Assembly (NCBI RefSeq): GCF_000993825.1
Contig: NZ_CP011114.1
Location: 372,001-436,000 of the forward strand
DNA length: 64,000 bases
Origin: Paenibacillus durus ATCC 35681
GTDB taxonomy: Bacteria; Bacillota; Bacilli; Paenibacillales; Paenibacillaceae
Direction: 5' to 3'
In this document: positions 26,919-35,151 of the stretch, one piece after another
Layout of the letters: every line of letters begins with the position of its first letter
Position numbering within the stretch: position 1 is the stretch's first letter
Made by a program: the position numbers and the translations under genes
The notes under the pieces: model-generated
Databases searched by the model: none
The model's input: only the letters and a program-made list of their open reading frames with translations
What the model was told of the DNA's origin: nothing

Positions 26919-27089
26919 TTACCGTCTCTCCTTTTTCATTAATCCGTTCGTCATATGCCATCATAACCCGGGCCAAACCGCTTTGCAAAATTCGCTCGAA
27001 ACAACTCGAAACAAATGGGATTGGCACAAGCCGCAAAGAGGTTTACAATAATTAGGATGCTTCAGAGATTATTGAAAGGATTGTATTGT

Positions 27090-28313
27090 GTGGGGAATTT
27101 TTCATGGAAGCGGAATCTGGCCGTACTTTGGATAGGCGTGTTTTTTTGCAGCACCTCGTATTCGCTCTCGATTCCGTTCATGTCGATTTTTCTGAGCGAT
27201 GATCTGGGGGTGGACAGCCATCTGGAGATATGGTCAGGCATCGCATTCGGCATCTCGTTTCTGGCCAGCGCGCTGATTTCTCCTTTCTGGGGGTCCCTGT
27301 CAGACAAATATGGACGCAAGCCGATGCTTATTCGTTCCGGCTTCAGCCTGGCCGCGCTCTATTTGATGAATTATTTTGTCTATGATCCATATGTATTTCT
27401 TGTTGTTCGGGTCCTTCAAGGACTTCTGGCCGGGTTCGTGCCGGCGTCGATCGCATTGGTGGCGACGAATACGCCGGAGGAGAAGACCGGGTATGCGCTA
27501 GGCGTGATGTCTACCTCGGGTGCTGCCGGAAGCATCATCGGTCCGCTCATCGGCGGTGTGATCAGCTATTATTACGGCAACCGCAGTGCCTTTCTGTTCT
27601 CAACGGCGATTGTGCTGGTGTCAGCGGTAATTGCTACCTTTTTTGTAAAAGAGCAGGTCTATGACCGGTCGGCTGTGAGATCGCGGGTACGCGATGATAT
27701 CAGGGAGGCTAGGAGTAACCGAGCTTTCGTTGCTCTAATGGCGCTGACGGGAATCAGCAGCTTTTCCGTAATGATTCTGGAGCCGCTTATTCCCATTTAT
27801 ATGATGGATATGGGGATTGCGAAGAATAGTGCGTCGCTTACTTCGGGGATCGTCTTTTCATCGGTAGGCATAGCTACCGTGCTGATGGCTCCCAGGTGGG
27901 GAAAAATAGGCGGACGTAAAGGCTACGAATTCATCCTGTTTATCGGGCTTCTGGGCGGCGGAATCGGCAATATCCTGCAGTTCTTCGTTTCCGGTTATAT
28001 CCAGTTCGCGCTGCTCCGTTTTGTCTATGGACTATTCTACGCCGGGGTTCTTCCTTCCATTAATGCTATGGTCGTACAGGTAACGGAGCCGGGCTTTCGG
28101 GGACGCGCTTTCGGCCTCAACCAATCGGTTTCCCAACTGGCGACCATGGCGGGACCTATCCTTGGCGGCCTGCTTGGAGCCTTCCTTCCCATTCCAGTGG
28201 TGTTCGTAATTAACGGGCTGATCCTGTTGACTGCCGCGCTGCTTGTGAAGAGACACCGGCTTGAAGCCCGTGTTGACGCCCCAAGGGCGAAGGAGACTCC
28301 TTCTTCCTTGTGA
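27090..28313 (+). CDS. MFS efflux transporter (MdtG/YttB-like)
   Basis: A membrane transporter of about 407 residues with 12 predicted helices. Motif A is clear (WGSLSDKYGRKPML, about 69-82), as is the drug-exporter-type segment GVMSTSGAAGSIIGPLIGGV in helix 5 (about 143-162). Members of this DHA1 branch export drugs or small metabolites using the proton gradient; the substrate is unknown. The GTG start was chosen because AAAGGA lies nine bases before it and the homologous N terminus begins near WKRNL; a longer in-frame start at 27015 is possible. Confidence 0.85.
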   Translation: MGNFSWKRNLAVLWIGVFFCSTSYSLSIPFMSIFLSDDLGVDSHLEIWSGIAFGISFLASALISPFWGSLSDKYGRKPMLIRSGFSLAALYLMNYFVYDPYVFLVVRVLQGLLAGFVPASIALVATNTPEEKTGYALGVMSTSGAAGSIIGPLIGGVISYYYGNRSAFLFSTAIVLVSAVIATFFVKEQVYDRSAVRSRVRDDIREARSNRAFVALMALTGISSFSVMILEPLIPIYMMDMGIAKNSASLTSGIVFSSVGIATVLMAPRWGKIGGRKGYEFILFIGLLGGGIGNILQFFVSGYIQFALLRFVYGLFYAGVLPSINAMVVQVTEPGFRGRAFGLNQSVSQLATMAGPILGGLLGAFLPIPVVFVINGLILLTAALLVKRHRLEARVDAPRAKETPSSL

Positions 28314-28338
28314 GGAGAGCGGGCTGGAGCGAAGTTAA

Positions 28339-28383
28339 GGCGCCGCCAGACGGAGGTCGCCTGGCGGCGCTTTCATTTTCTTT
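28339..28383 (+). terminator. Terminator after the MFS gene
   Basis: Perfect arms GCGCCGCCAG and CTGGCGGCGC followed by TTTCATTTTCTTT. Confidence 0.75.
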
Positions 28384-28978
28384 ATTCATCTTCGCCCGTT
28401 GAGCCGTTCAGCACATCTGTGCCCGGCATAGCATCAAGTGAAGGGGATGCCGGATCGACCGGACTGCCAGCCTGAATATCGTCAGCGTCAGGAATATCCT
28501 CCAGCGGATCGATTTCGTCCTCCGAAGTCCATTCGTCATTGGCGTAATCGATAACGCCTTGAATCAGCCCGGCGGCGCCGGCGGCCAGGGAAGCATCGGA
28601 GTGCAGCAGCTCATCCCGGCTTGGAGCAGGTCCTCCAAGAATGCGGTCCTTCCTGTCGGGTAGATCGTCCTGCCCCGGATCGGAAGCGTTCAACCCGATA
28701 TCCGCAGCCAGCCTCGGATCACGGGCCAATGCTTCATTGAAATCGGAATATGCGATTCCTTCGGCGGTGGAAGCGGCGCCGACCGGATCATGGCTGGTAA
28801 AAGGAGATTCAATGGGAACGAGAACGCTGCCAGAGGCCTCTTCGCTCACGCTCTGCGCAGTTTCTGTTCCCACAAGCCGGATGTCGTCCGCCGGAATGTC
28901 CTGTTCCGGAGAGATGCCGCCCATTTTGGCATAGCGTTCATACGTAAAATCGGCTTCCGTCTTATTGAATTTGACCAT
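28382..28978 (-). CDS. Acidic protein of unknown function
   Basis: A hydrophilic protein of 198 residues without signal peptide or membrane segment. It is rich in Asp, Glu, Ala and Pro, with the most acidic stretch at about 150-180 (DEWTSEDEIDPLEDIPDADD). The central part (YSDFNEALARDPRLAADIG) is predicted helical. I do not recognise a family. The ATG at 28978 is nine bases from AAAAGGAG, better placed than the ATG directly abutting it. It is divergently transcribed from the histidine kinase gene. It could be an intrinsically disordered stress, spore or partner-binding protein, but nothing in the sequence decides this. Confidence 0.65.
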   Translation of the reverse strand: MVKFNKTEADFTYERYAKMGGISPEQDIPADDIRLVGTETAQSVSEEASGSVLVPIESPFTSHDPVGAASTAEGIAYSDFNEALARDPRLAADIGLNASDPGQDDLPDRKDRILGGPAPSRDELLHSDASLAAGAAGLIQGVIDYANDEWTSEDEIDPLEDIPDADDIQAGSPVDPASPSLDAMPGTDVLNGSTGEDE

Positions 28979-29099
28979 AGTTCTCATCTCCTTTTGGATG
29001 GGTCGAATGACTTCTTTAAGGGTCCATATTAATTTTATACCCTTCTAAAGCCAAACGAATCCTGAAGCGGAATCGCGCCGTTGTATTTTTGAGCAGCAT

Positions 29100-29128
29100 A
29101 AAGGAACAAATCGAAAAATGTCGAAAAT
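29100..29128 (+). promoter_or_regulatory. Possible sigma-H-type promoter before the sporulation-type kinase
   Basis: AAAGGAACA (29100-29108) and GTCGAAAAT (29120-29128) with an 11-base spacer resemble the sigma-H consensus (RnAGGAwwW, RnnGAATww) with one mismatch each. The kinase start is 44 bases downstream. Confidence 0.35.
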
Positions 29129-29171
29129 TATAGCGTACGATATACCTATTTTAGATAGTTGAGGTGCCACA

Positions 29172-31064
29172 ATGAAATTGCCACTACACAAAATAGCGGC
29201 TGTAGTGTTTGTCATACTGCTGTTGGCCTCCATGATTGAGGTTGGAATTGCGATGGAGCGGGGGAAACAAGAGGGCAGAGAGCTTCGGGGGTGGCAACTG
29301 AAATGGGTGAACGCAGCGGAAGGAGATAGCGCGCATCCTCCTCGCACGGGATCAGGGTGGATTGACATTTCGCCTTCGGACGATCTGTCTGAGCTTCCGG
29401 GAGATATGACCGGGGTATGGTTCCGTACTCCTTTGCCCACGCTGAGCGGCAATTCGGCCGCGCTGTTAAATAAAGTGTATGGAAGTGACATCAGAGCTTA
29501 TGTAGATGATACGCTGGTATACGATTCGAACGGCAGGGGAAGCCGGGGCGGAGGCAAGCTTCTGATTCCGCTAACAGCGCCGCAAGTAGGCAAAGAGTTG
29601 TACATATATAGCGGAGGGACCGGCAGCCGCCTTGGCTTGGAAGGAGAGATCAAGGTTGGCAGCTACGCCAAGCTGCTGAATGTTTATTTGAAGGAAAATC
29701 TGCTGGATCTCATGATCGGCGGGTCGCTCATTTTTATGGCCGTCGTCCTGGGCGTGTGCTCGGTATTTTTAAAAAGAGAGCTGTTTGTCAACGGAATTCT
29801 GCTCATGCTGATCATGCTGTCGTCCGGGGTGCTGATGATCTACTATTCTCCCTATCTTGAAATTGTAATGGAGAATAAATACAGGTGGTTGGAACTGCTC
29901 TTCGATGCGGCGCTGTTCACATTGCTGCCGGCATTCACCTACTTTTTCGAGAAATTATTTGGTTCGGGCCTGTTTAAAGCCGTTACCCGGTTGAGGAAGC
30001 TCCAAATAGGATATTCGCTGTTCTGCGTGGGACTTAGCGTGCTCAATATTGCCTTGTCTTACCGCCTAGACGTTCTGTATAGAATTTTTACAGTTGATGT
30101 CGTGGGAATTCTCATGATCATTCAGTTCCTGCTTCTGCTGGGGCTTGCGATCCGTTACTCCCTTCGCGGCAATGTGGAGGCCATTATCTTCACCACCGGG
30201 TTTGCCTTGTTTGCGCTAGCGTCGCTCAGCGAGCTGTCCCTGTACTATATGTCCGGCGAGAAGTACCAACTGTACTGGTGGAAATGGGGCATCGTCGGAT
30301 TTCTTGTTTCCCTGATTGTCATCGTAGGGCGGAGATTCGCCAGGAATCACGAACAAGTGGTGGAATATTCCAAAGAACTGGAGAAGTTCAACAACGATCT
30401 TCAGCGTTCCGAAAAAATGGAAATTATTAGCGAGCTGGCTGCATCTGTGGCGCATGAGGTACGCAATCCGCTCCAGGTTACGAGAGGCTTTCTGCAAATT
30501 ATCGGCGGAGCTCAGGGCAGCAAGGAAAGAGAATACTTGCAATTGGCGATTTCGGAGCTGGACCGGGCTTCGCATATTATCAATGATTTCCTCACATTTG
30601 CCAAGCCGGCGATGGATAAGGTGGAATGTCTGGATGTCGGGGAAGAACTGAAGCATGTCGCGGGCATTCTGCTGCCTCTGGCCCAAATTCAGGGGAGCCG
30701 AATCGAGATTCATCTGGAAGCCGGTCTGTACGTCAAGTTCAATTCTTCCAAGTTCAAGCAGGCGCTGATCAATATTATCAAGAACGGCATCGAAGCCCTC
30801 CAGGACAACGGGCTGGTAACCATTACTGCCCAGAAATCCGGCGCTTACGTCATCATTAGTGTTCGGGATACGGGGGAAGGCATGACGGCCAGCGAGATCG
30901 CCCGGCTGGGGGAGCCTTATTATTCCAATAAAACGAAAGGTACCGGACTTGGATTGATGGTAACCTTCCGGCTCATTGAAGCGATGAAAGGCACGATCGA
31001 GTTTCAGAGCGTCAAGGGAAAGGGGACGGAAGTAAGAGTCAAACTGCCTGCTGTGAAGCCGTAA
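29172..31064 (+). CDS. Orphan sensor histidine kinase, 7TM sensor type, sporulation-kinase-like
   Basis: A 630-residue membrane kinase. A signal-anchor helix (about 7-27) is followed by an extracellular beta-rich domain (about 40-170), then about seven transmembrane helices (about 178-395), matching 7TMR-DISM-type sensors. The kinase core follows: H-box ASVAHEVRNPLQ with phospho-acceptor His428, N-box IINIIKNGIEAL, G1 VRDTGEGM and G2 KGTGLGLMV. The H-box resembles sporulation kinases that feed Spo0F; no response regulator gene is adjacent, as for orphan Kin proteins. The ligand is unknown. Terminator at 31192. Confidence 0.85.
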   Translation: MKLPLHKIAAVVFVILLLASMIEVGIAMERGKQEGRELRGWQLKWVNAAEGDSAHPPRTGSGWIDISPSDDLSELPGDMTGVWFRTPLPTLSGNSAALLNKVYGSDIRAYVDDTLVYDSNGRGSRGGGKLLIPLTAPQVGKELYIYSGGTGSRLGLEGEIKVGSYAKLLNVYLKENLLDLMIGGSLIFMAVVLGVCSVFLKRELFVNGILLMLIMLSSGVLMIYYSPYLEIVMENKYRWLELLFDAALFTLLPAFTYFFEKLFGSGLFKAVTRLRKLQIGYSLFCVGLSVLNIALSYRLDVLYRIFTVDVVGILMIIQFLLLLGLAIRYSLRGNVEAIIFTTGFALFALASLSELSLYYMSGEKYQLYWWKWGIVGFLVSLIVIVGRRFARNHEQVVEYSKELEKFNNDLQRSEKMEIISELAASVAHEVRNPLQVTRGFLQIIGGAQGSKEREYLQLAISELDRASHIINDFLTFAKPAMDKVECLDVGEELKHVAGILLPLAQIQGSRIEIHLEAGLYVKFNSSKFKQALINIIKNGIEALQDNGLVTITAQKSGAYVIISVRDTGEGMTASEIARLGEPYYSNKTKGTGLGLMVTFRLIEAMKGTIEFQSVKGKGTEVRVKLPAVKP

Positions 31065-31191
31065 GTCCCGCTTGTTCTGGAGATTCTGCCAGGACTATAT
31101 CTGGCGCTGGAGGTGCAGAGGGCCGCAGCCGCCGGTGTTTCTGTCGCTACGCAGACCCAGCTTTGGGCCCAAGGCAGCTGATAAAAAAACG

Positions 31192-31247
31192 AAAAGCGCC
31201 CTGTCCTGTATGAGCCTTTACGGCCATGAAGGACAGGGCGCTTTTGT
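31192..31247. terminator. Strong bidirectional terminator after the histidine kinase
   Basis: A 16-bp perfect stem, AAAAGCGCCCTGTCCT with AGGACAGGGCGCTTTT, about 130 bases after the stop. Confidence 0.85.
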
Positions 31248-31368
31248 TAAACAGAAGCCCCGAGCTTTAGTCCCGGACTGCGGCCGGTTTCGGGGCGGCG
31301 CTGTCGGCGTCGAGCCGGCGCTTCAGGAAGGCGAGTCTGGGATAAAGGAATGGAGAGAGACGGGACTT

Positions 31369-31593
31369 TTGGCGGAAGGAACCGTCTTTCGGGCGGAGGA
31401 GACGCATAATCTCGCGGCGAGATTCAAGGAAGTGATGGAGTGGATGGGGGAGGGCAACCTCCGCGATGCCGACAGAGCGGCTCAGGCGCTGGAAGGGATG
31501 CTTCCGGATTACCTGCGTTCTAGACGCCGTCAGGCGTTTCTTCTTATCCGGTTAGGGCTCCTTGTGCTGTTGCAAATACCCGTGGCATTTTAG
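31369..31593 (+). CDS. Possible small membrane protein, unknown
   Basis: A 74-codon frame with codon usage like the neighbouring genes (G/C at third positions) but no standard start: the best candidate is a TTG some 12 bases after GGAGAG. The product has an amphipathic, charged first part (AEETHNLAARFKEVMEWMGE, LRDADRAAQALEGML) and a hydrophobic C-terminal end (FLLIRLGLLVLLQIPVAF). The frame continues upstream through the terminator, so it may be the tail of a lost gene. I do not recognise a family. Confidence 0.3.
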   Translation: MAEGTVFRAEETHNLAARFKEVMEWMGEGNLRDADRAAQALEGMLPDYLRSRRRQAFLLIRLGLLVLLQIPVAF

Positions 31594-31696
31594 CTGACAT
31601 GAATTCAATGCTTATTTCCAAATTATCCTCTTATACCCCATTTTTGATTGAATAAAACAGGCGAAAATAAAAAAAATATCCTTAATTTTTAACTAT

Positions 31697-31752
31697 GTAA
31701 CCGTTATCAGGTAGAAAGGTAACTTGTTATTGTCATCTTTCTTTTGTATGAT
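31697..31752 (+). promoter_or_regulatory. Promoter with two GTAAC-GTTAT palindromes before the DegS-like kinase
   Basis: TTGTTA (31724-31729), a 17-base spacer and TATGAT (31747-31752). GTAAC-C-GTTAT at 31697-31707 and GTAAC-TT-GTTAT at 31719-31730 are near-palindromes about two helical turns apart, the second overlapping the -35. Confidence 0.5.
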
Positions 31753-31824
31753 GCATTTAACACAGCGGTTTTAAGGCAGGTAAAAACTCGCATTTTCCAC
31801 AAATTTGGAGAATTGGGTGGTGGG

Positions 31825-33471
31825 ATGAATATCAGGTTATCTGCGGAAGATCGTATGATTACATTTTTCAGGTACTTATCACTGTTCCTTACTTCGCTGA
31901 TGTTCTTGGTAACGCACACGGGTCCTGCCCTCGTTTATAAAATTTTGATTATTCTGGCGTTGGGCTTGCTGGCTCATATGTTTACCGCCTTTTATCGGAG
32001 TTTCCGGCACAGGCCGCGTGCCGTTATGGCGTCGGTTAGTATTGAGATGCTGCTGATTCTTCTGCTGGCCATTGGTACAGGCGGATACAACAGCCCGTTC
32101 AAGCTGTATTCGCTTAATCCTATTTTGATTGCAGCGGGTTCCTTGTCCTTTTATTTTTGCTGGAGCCTGCTCGCCGGCTATTTTGCCATCTTCCTTGGAT
32201 TTTGCTATTTTTTTTATAAATCGGCGGATGACACCTTTGCCTCTGTTCTGCTGGAGAACGGAAATCTGTTCCTGGCTCTTGCGCTCACGGCAATCTTTAT
32301 GCAGCTGCTTTCGAAGCTTAAGCGGCAGCGGGAGGAAGCCGAGGCGCGCACGGACGAAATGCTAGAGCATATCAAATCGCTGTATCACATCGTGGAAACC
32401 TCAAGTGAGCATGATTTTATGAACATCGGACAGGTGATTACCGACTATGCCCTCAAGCTGACGAAGCTGAATAAAGCGCTGTTCTGGTTCGCGGGAAACA
32501 GCGGGGGGCCGGGGCTTGTAAGCCGTCAGACCGGTTGGCTGCCCGAGGAGGAAGAATATCTATTCGGGGAGCTCAAGAAATATGAGCCTGAATGGCGGCG
32601 TCAGAAGGAACCGATATTCAGGAGCGTTCCCGGATTCGGGGACATGCTGCTGATGCCGGTTCGGATGAGCACCCGGTTTGTCGGCGTCATCGGGGTAAAG
32701 CTTGAAGCGCATGAGGGACTGGAGGGCCGGAGATGGTACATCCAGCAGCTGATGTTTCTGGCGGAGCTCAGCGCGATTACGCTGGAACGCCATGAGCTGA
32801 GCGTCACCGAGAACCGCCTCATTGTGACCAATGAGCAGAACCGGATTGCCGACGAAATGCATGACAGCGTCTCGCAGAGCCTGTTCGGCATTGTCTATGC
32901 AGCGCATTCCCTCAAGCAGGCCTGCCGAAAAATGACGCCCTCCCAGTTGGAGGAGCAGATCGAGCTGATCCATGATTCGGCGACCAAGGCCGCCAAGGAA
33001 CTGAGGATCACCATTTACAGTTTAAGTTCCAAGAAAAGCGGCGGTCCGACCTGGCTCGGTATGGTAAGATCGCATCTGAAAAGTTTATCAAGATTGAATG
33101 ATGTTGAGATTGATTTCAAAGTGAAGGGCGATGACTTCAGCCTGCCCTACCCTTATCACAAAGCGCTTTTCCGGATTATATCCGAAGCGACCGGCAATGC
33201 CATCCGCCACGGCGGCGCCGGCAATATTGAGGTTGAGCTGACCTTGAAGCCAAGATGGGTCGGACTGGCTATCCGCGACGATGGGGTCGGCTTCGACACC
33301 GATCTGCTGTGGACCCGTTCGATGGAGGGCACAAGCGGACTGGGAATGAAGAACATGCAGCATTTGGCGAGTTCCCTTGGCGGTGATTTCCAGTTATCCA
33401 GCAACGAGAATGCAGGTACCCAGATTCTGATTTCAATTCCGGTAGGCGTAGTTGAATTAAAGAACGCATAA
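31825..33471 (+). CDS. NarL/DegS-type sensor histidine kinase
   Basis: A 548-residue membrane kinase. About six transmembrane helices lie in residues 15-175, followed by a coiled coil (KLKRQREEAEARTDEMLEHI), a GAF-like region at about 200-330 and the HisKA_3 kinase core. The H-box is DEMHDSVSQSLFGI with the likely phosphorylated His346. The HATPase shows ATGNAIRHGG and IRDDGVGFD, then TSGLGMKNM. The start was set at MNIRLSAEDRM because the upstream TTG frame has no ribosome binding site; the site for this ATG is weak (GGTGG). The cognate regulator follows 24 bases after the stop. The signal is unknown. Confidence 0.88.
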   Translation: MNIRLSAEDRMITFFRYLSLFLTSLMFLVTHTGPALVYKILIILALGLLAHMFTAFYRSFRHRPRAVMASVSIEMLLILLLAIGTGGYNSPFKLYSLNPILIAAGSLSFYFCWSLLAGYFAIFLGFCYFFYKSADDTFASVLLENGNLFLALALTAIFMQLLSKLKRQREEAEARTDEMLEHIKSLYHIVETSSEHDFMNIGQVITDYALKLTKLNKALFWFAGNSGGPGLVSRQTGWLPEEEEYLFGELKKYEPEWRRQKEPIFRSVPGFGDMLLMPVRMSTRFVGVIGVKLEAHEGLEGRRWYIQQLMFLAELSAITLERHELSVTENRLIVTNEQNRIADEMHDSVSQSLFGIVYAAHSLKQACRKMTPSQLEEQIELIHDSATKAAKELRITIYSLSSKKSGGPTWLGMVRSHLKSLSRLNDVEIDFKVKGDDFSLPYPYHKALFRIISEATGNAIRHGGAGNIEVELTLKPRWVGLAIRDDGVGFDTDLLWTRSMEGTSGLGMKNMQHLASSLGGDFQLSSNENAGTQILISIPVGVVELKNA

Positions 33472-33495
33472 AGGATGATAGGAGGTCTTTGCATT

Positions 33496-34131
33496 ATGGA
33501 AATCGTCATTGTGGATGATCACCCCCTCGTTAGAAGAGGGCTGGCAGCTGTTATTTCCATGCAGCCTAATTTGAAATTTGCGGGCGAAGCAACGAATGGT
33601 GAAGAGGCTCTGCGCGTCTTTGAAGAGGTGCGGCCTGATTTGGTGCTGATCGATTTGAAGCTTGCCGACGAGTCGGGGATTGATGTGATCAAGGCCGCGC
33701 GCAGACGCGGAATCGACAGCAAGTTCATCCTGCTGACATCCTCGGCAAGCCGGGAAGATTTCCTGAAGGCGGAGGAAGTACTGGTCGACGGCTATGTACT
33801 GAAAGAAGCGCTCCCTGAGGAGCTGCTGTTTGCCATTCAGCTGGTCTATAAGGGCAGGAAGTATTACGATCCCGGCCTGATGGAAGACAAGATGAGAATG
33901 AGCGGCAAGGGTCCGACGGATGAATTGACGCCCAAGGAACGGGAAGTGCTGATCGAGCTGGGGCAGGGCGCCTGCAACCGGGAAATTGCTTCCCGGCTCT
34001 TCATCAGCGAGTTCACGGTCAAGAAGCATGTCAGTCAAATTTTGGCCAAGCTTCAGGTTGCGGACCGCACTCAGGCCGCGCTTTACGCGAACGCGGTTGG
34101 CTTAACCAAATACGAGATGTCTGTCGAATAA
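33496..34131 (+). CDS. NarL/FixJ-family response regulator
   Basis: A 211-residue transcription factor. The receiver domain (about 1-118) has the acidic pocket Asp7-Asp8, phospho-acceptor Asp53 (LVLIDLKL), Thr/Ser at TSSAS (about 81) and Lys at YVLKEA (about 104). The C-terminal LuxR-type helix-turn-helix (about 145-205) shows LTPKEREVLIELGQG and ISEFTVKKHVSQILAKLQV. It pairs with the kinase directly upstream. The start ATG is ten bases after TAGGAGG. Its operon ends at a strong terminator just before the EPS cluster, which makes that cluster a possible but unproven target. Confidence 0.93.
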   Translation: MEIVIVDDHPLVRRGLAAVISMQPNLKFAGEATNGEEALRVFEEVRPDLVLIDLKLADESGIDVIKAARRRGIDSKFILLTSSASREDFLKAEEVLVDGYVLKEALPEELLFAIQLVYKGRKYYDPGLMEDKMRMSGKGPTDELTPKEREVLIELGQGACNREIASRLFISEFTVKKHVSQILAKLQVADRTQAALYANAVGLTKYEMSVE

Positions 34132-34160
34132 TCGGCAGGCAAACGAAAATCCATATTTAC

Positions 34161-34191
34161 AAGCACGGACATTTTGTCCGTGCTTTTTTTC
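34161..34191 (+). terminator. Terminator after the response regulator
   Basis: Perfect stem AAGCACGGACA with TGTCCGTGCTT running into seven T. Confidence 0.9.
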
Positions 34192-34238
34192 TTTTTCGGC
34201 AAATTCCGCCAGCGGCGTGTCAACACAGCTCATGCCTT

Positions 34239-34258
34239 ATGGTACTAAAGTATACCAT
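34239..34258 (+). promoter_or_regulatory. Palindrome in the EPS cluster leader region
   Basis: ATGGTA-N8-TACCAT, perfect 6-bp arms, about 150 bases before the first EPS gene. Possible operator; no regulator can be assigned. The rest of 34192-34410 is A/T-rich and non-coding. Confidence 0.35.
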
Positions 34259-34410
34259 GAATTGGCCTAAAGTGGAAATTTTCTTTATTCAAAAGTGAAA
34301 ACGAAAGTAATGGCAGGGACCATGCCCCGAAAAATGTGGATTGTTAGAATTAAAGCAAGTTACCTGAAATTTTCAGAAGTCTTTCAAAATCCAACGGAAG
34401 GAGGCTCGCT

Positions 34411-35151
34411 GTGGAAAAGACGATTTTGGATTACCTGAATCTGATCAAAAAAAGGTTATGGCTCATCGTGCTGTTCGTACTGATCTCCTGCAGCACCACC
34501 TATTATGTCAGCAAGAATTACGTGGTTCCCGTCTATTCTGCATCTACACAGCTGCTGGTGAACAACGCGGCTGACCTGCCGGAAGGCAATAACCTGAACA
34601 ATCTGAATTTCAGTCTTAATTTGATCGGAAGTTACAAGGAAATCATTAAATCGCCGGCCATTATGGACCGTGTCGCCGCCGCGCATCCGGAATTCGGGCT
34701 TACAGGAGACGCGCTCAGCTCCAAGGTAGCCATCAAATCTTCAGAGGGAAGCCAGATTATCAATCTCAGTGTGGAGGATACAAGCTACGCGAAGGCAGCC
34801 GGCATCGCCAATGCCGTATCGCAGACTTTCATTCGCACCCTGCCGGAACTGATGAATCTGAACAACGTCAACTTCCTCACTCCTGCGGACCCGAAAGATG
34901 TTCCGGGACCGATTAACGCAGGATTTACGATGAATCTGATTATCAGCTTTGTCGTATCGCTGATGGCGGCTCTGGGAATTATCCTGCTGCTGGAGACGTT
35001 GAGCGGCTCCCTTCGCTCCGAGAAGGAAGCGATGCACGAGTTTGGTCTTCCGGTCATCGGAACTATTCCGGTCATCCGCAAACGCGACCTCGGCAAGGAT
35101 GGGGACAACAAAGCAAGAGTAGGGGAGGGAGCGTATGCTGCGATTAAGTAA
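34411..35151 (+). CDS. Wzz-type capsular/EPS chain-length and kinase-activating adaptor
   Basis: A membrane protein of 246 residues of the Wzz/CpsC/YwqC family. It has an N-terminal cytoplasmic Wzz segment (LDYLNLIKKRLW), transmembrane helix 1 at about 16-36, an external helical domain at about 37-170 (VYSASTQLLVN) and transmembrane helix 2 at about 173-195. A cytoplasmic tail follows (FGLPVIGTIPVI), which in the family contacts the tyrosine kinase. It controls polymer length together with the next gene, whose start lies inside its end. GTG start after AAGGAGG. First gene of the EPS operon. Confidence 0.9.
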   Translation: MEKTILDYLNLIKKRLWLIVLFVLISCSTTYYVSKNYVVPVYSASTQLLVNNAADLPEGNNLNNLNFSLNLIGSYKEIIKSPAIMDRVAAAHPEFGLTGDALSSKVAIKSSEGSQIINLSVEDTSYAKAAGIANAVSQTFIRTLPELMNLNNVNFLTPADPKDVPGPINAGFTMNLIISFVVSLMAALGIILLLETLSGSLRSEKEAMHEFGLPVIGTIPVIRKRDLGKDGDNKARVGEGAYAAIK

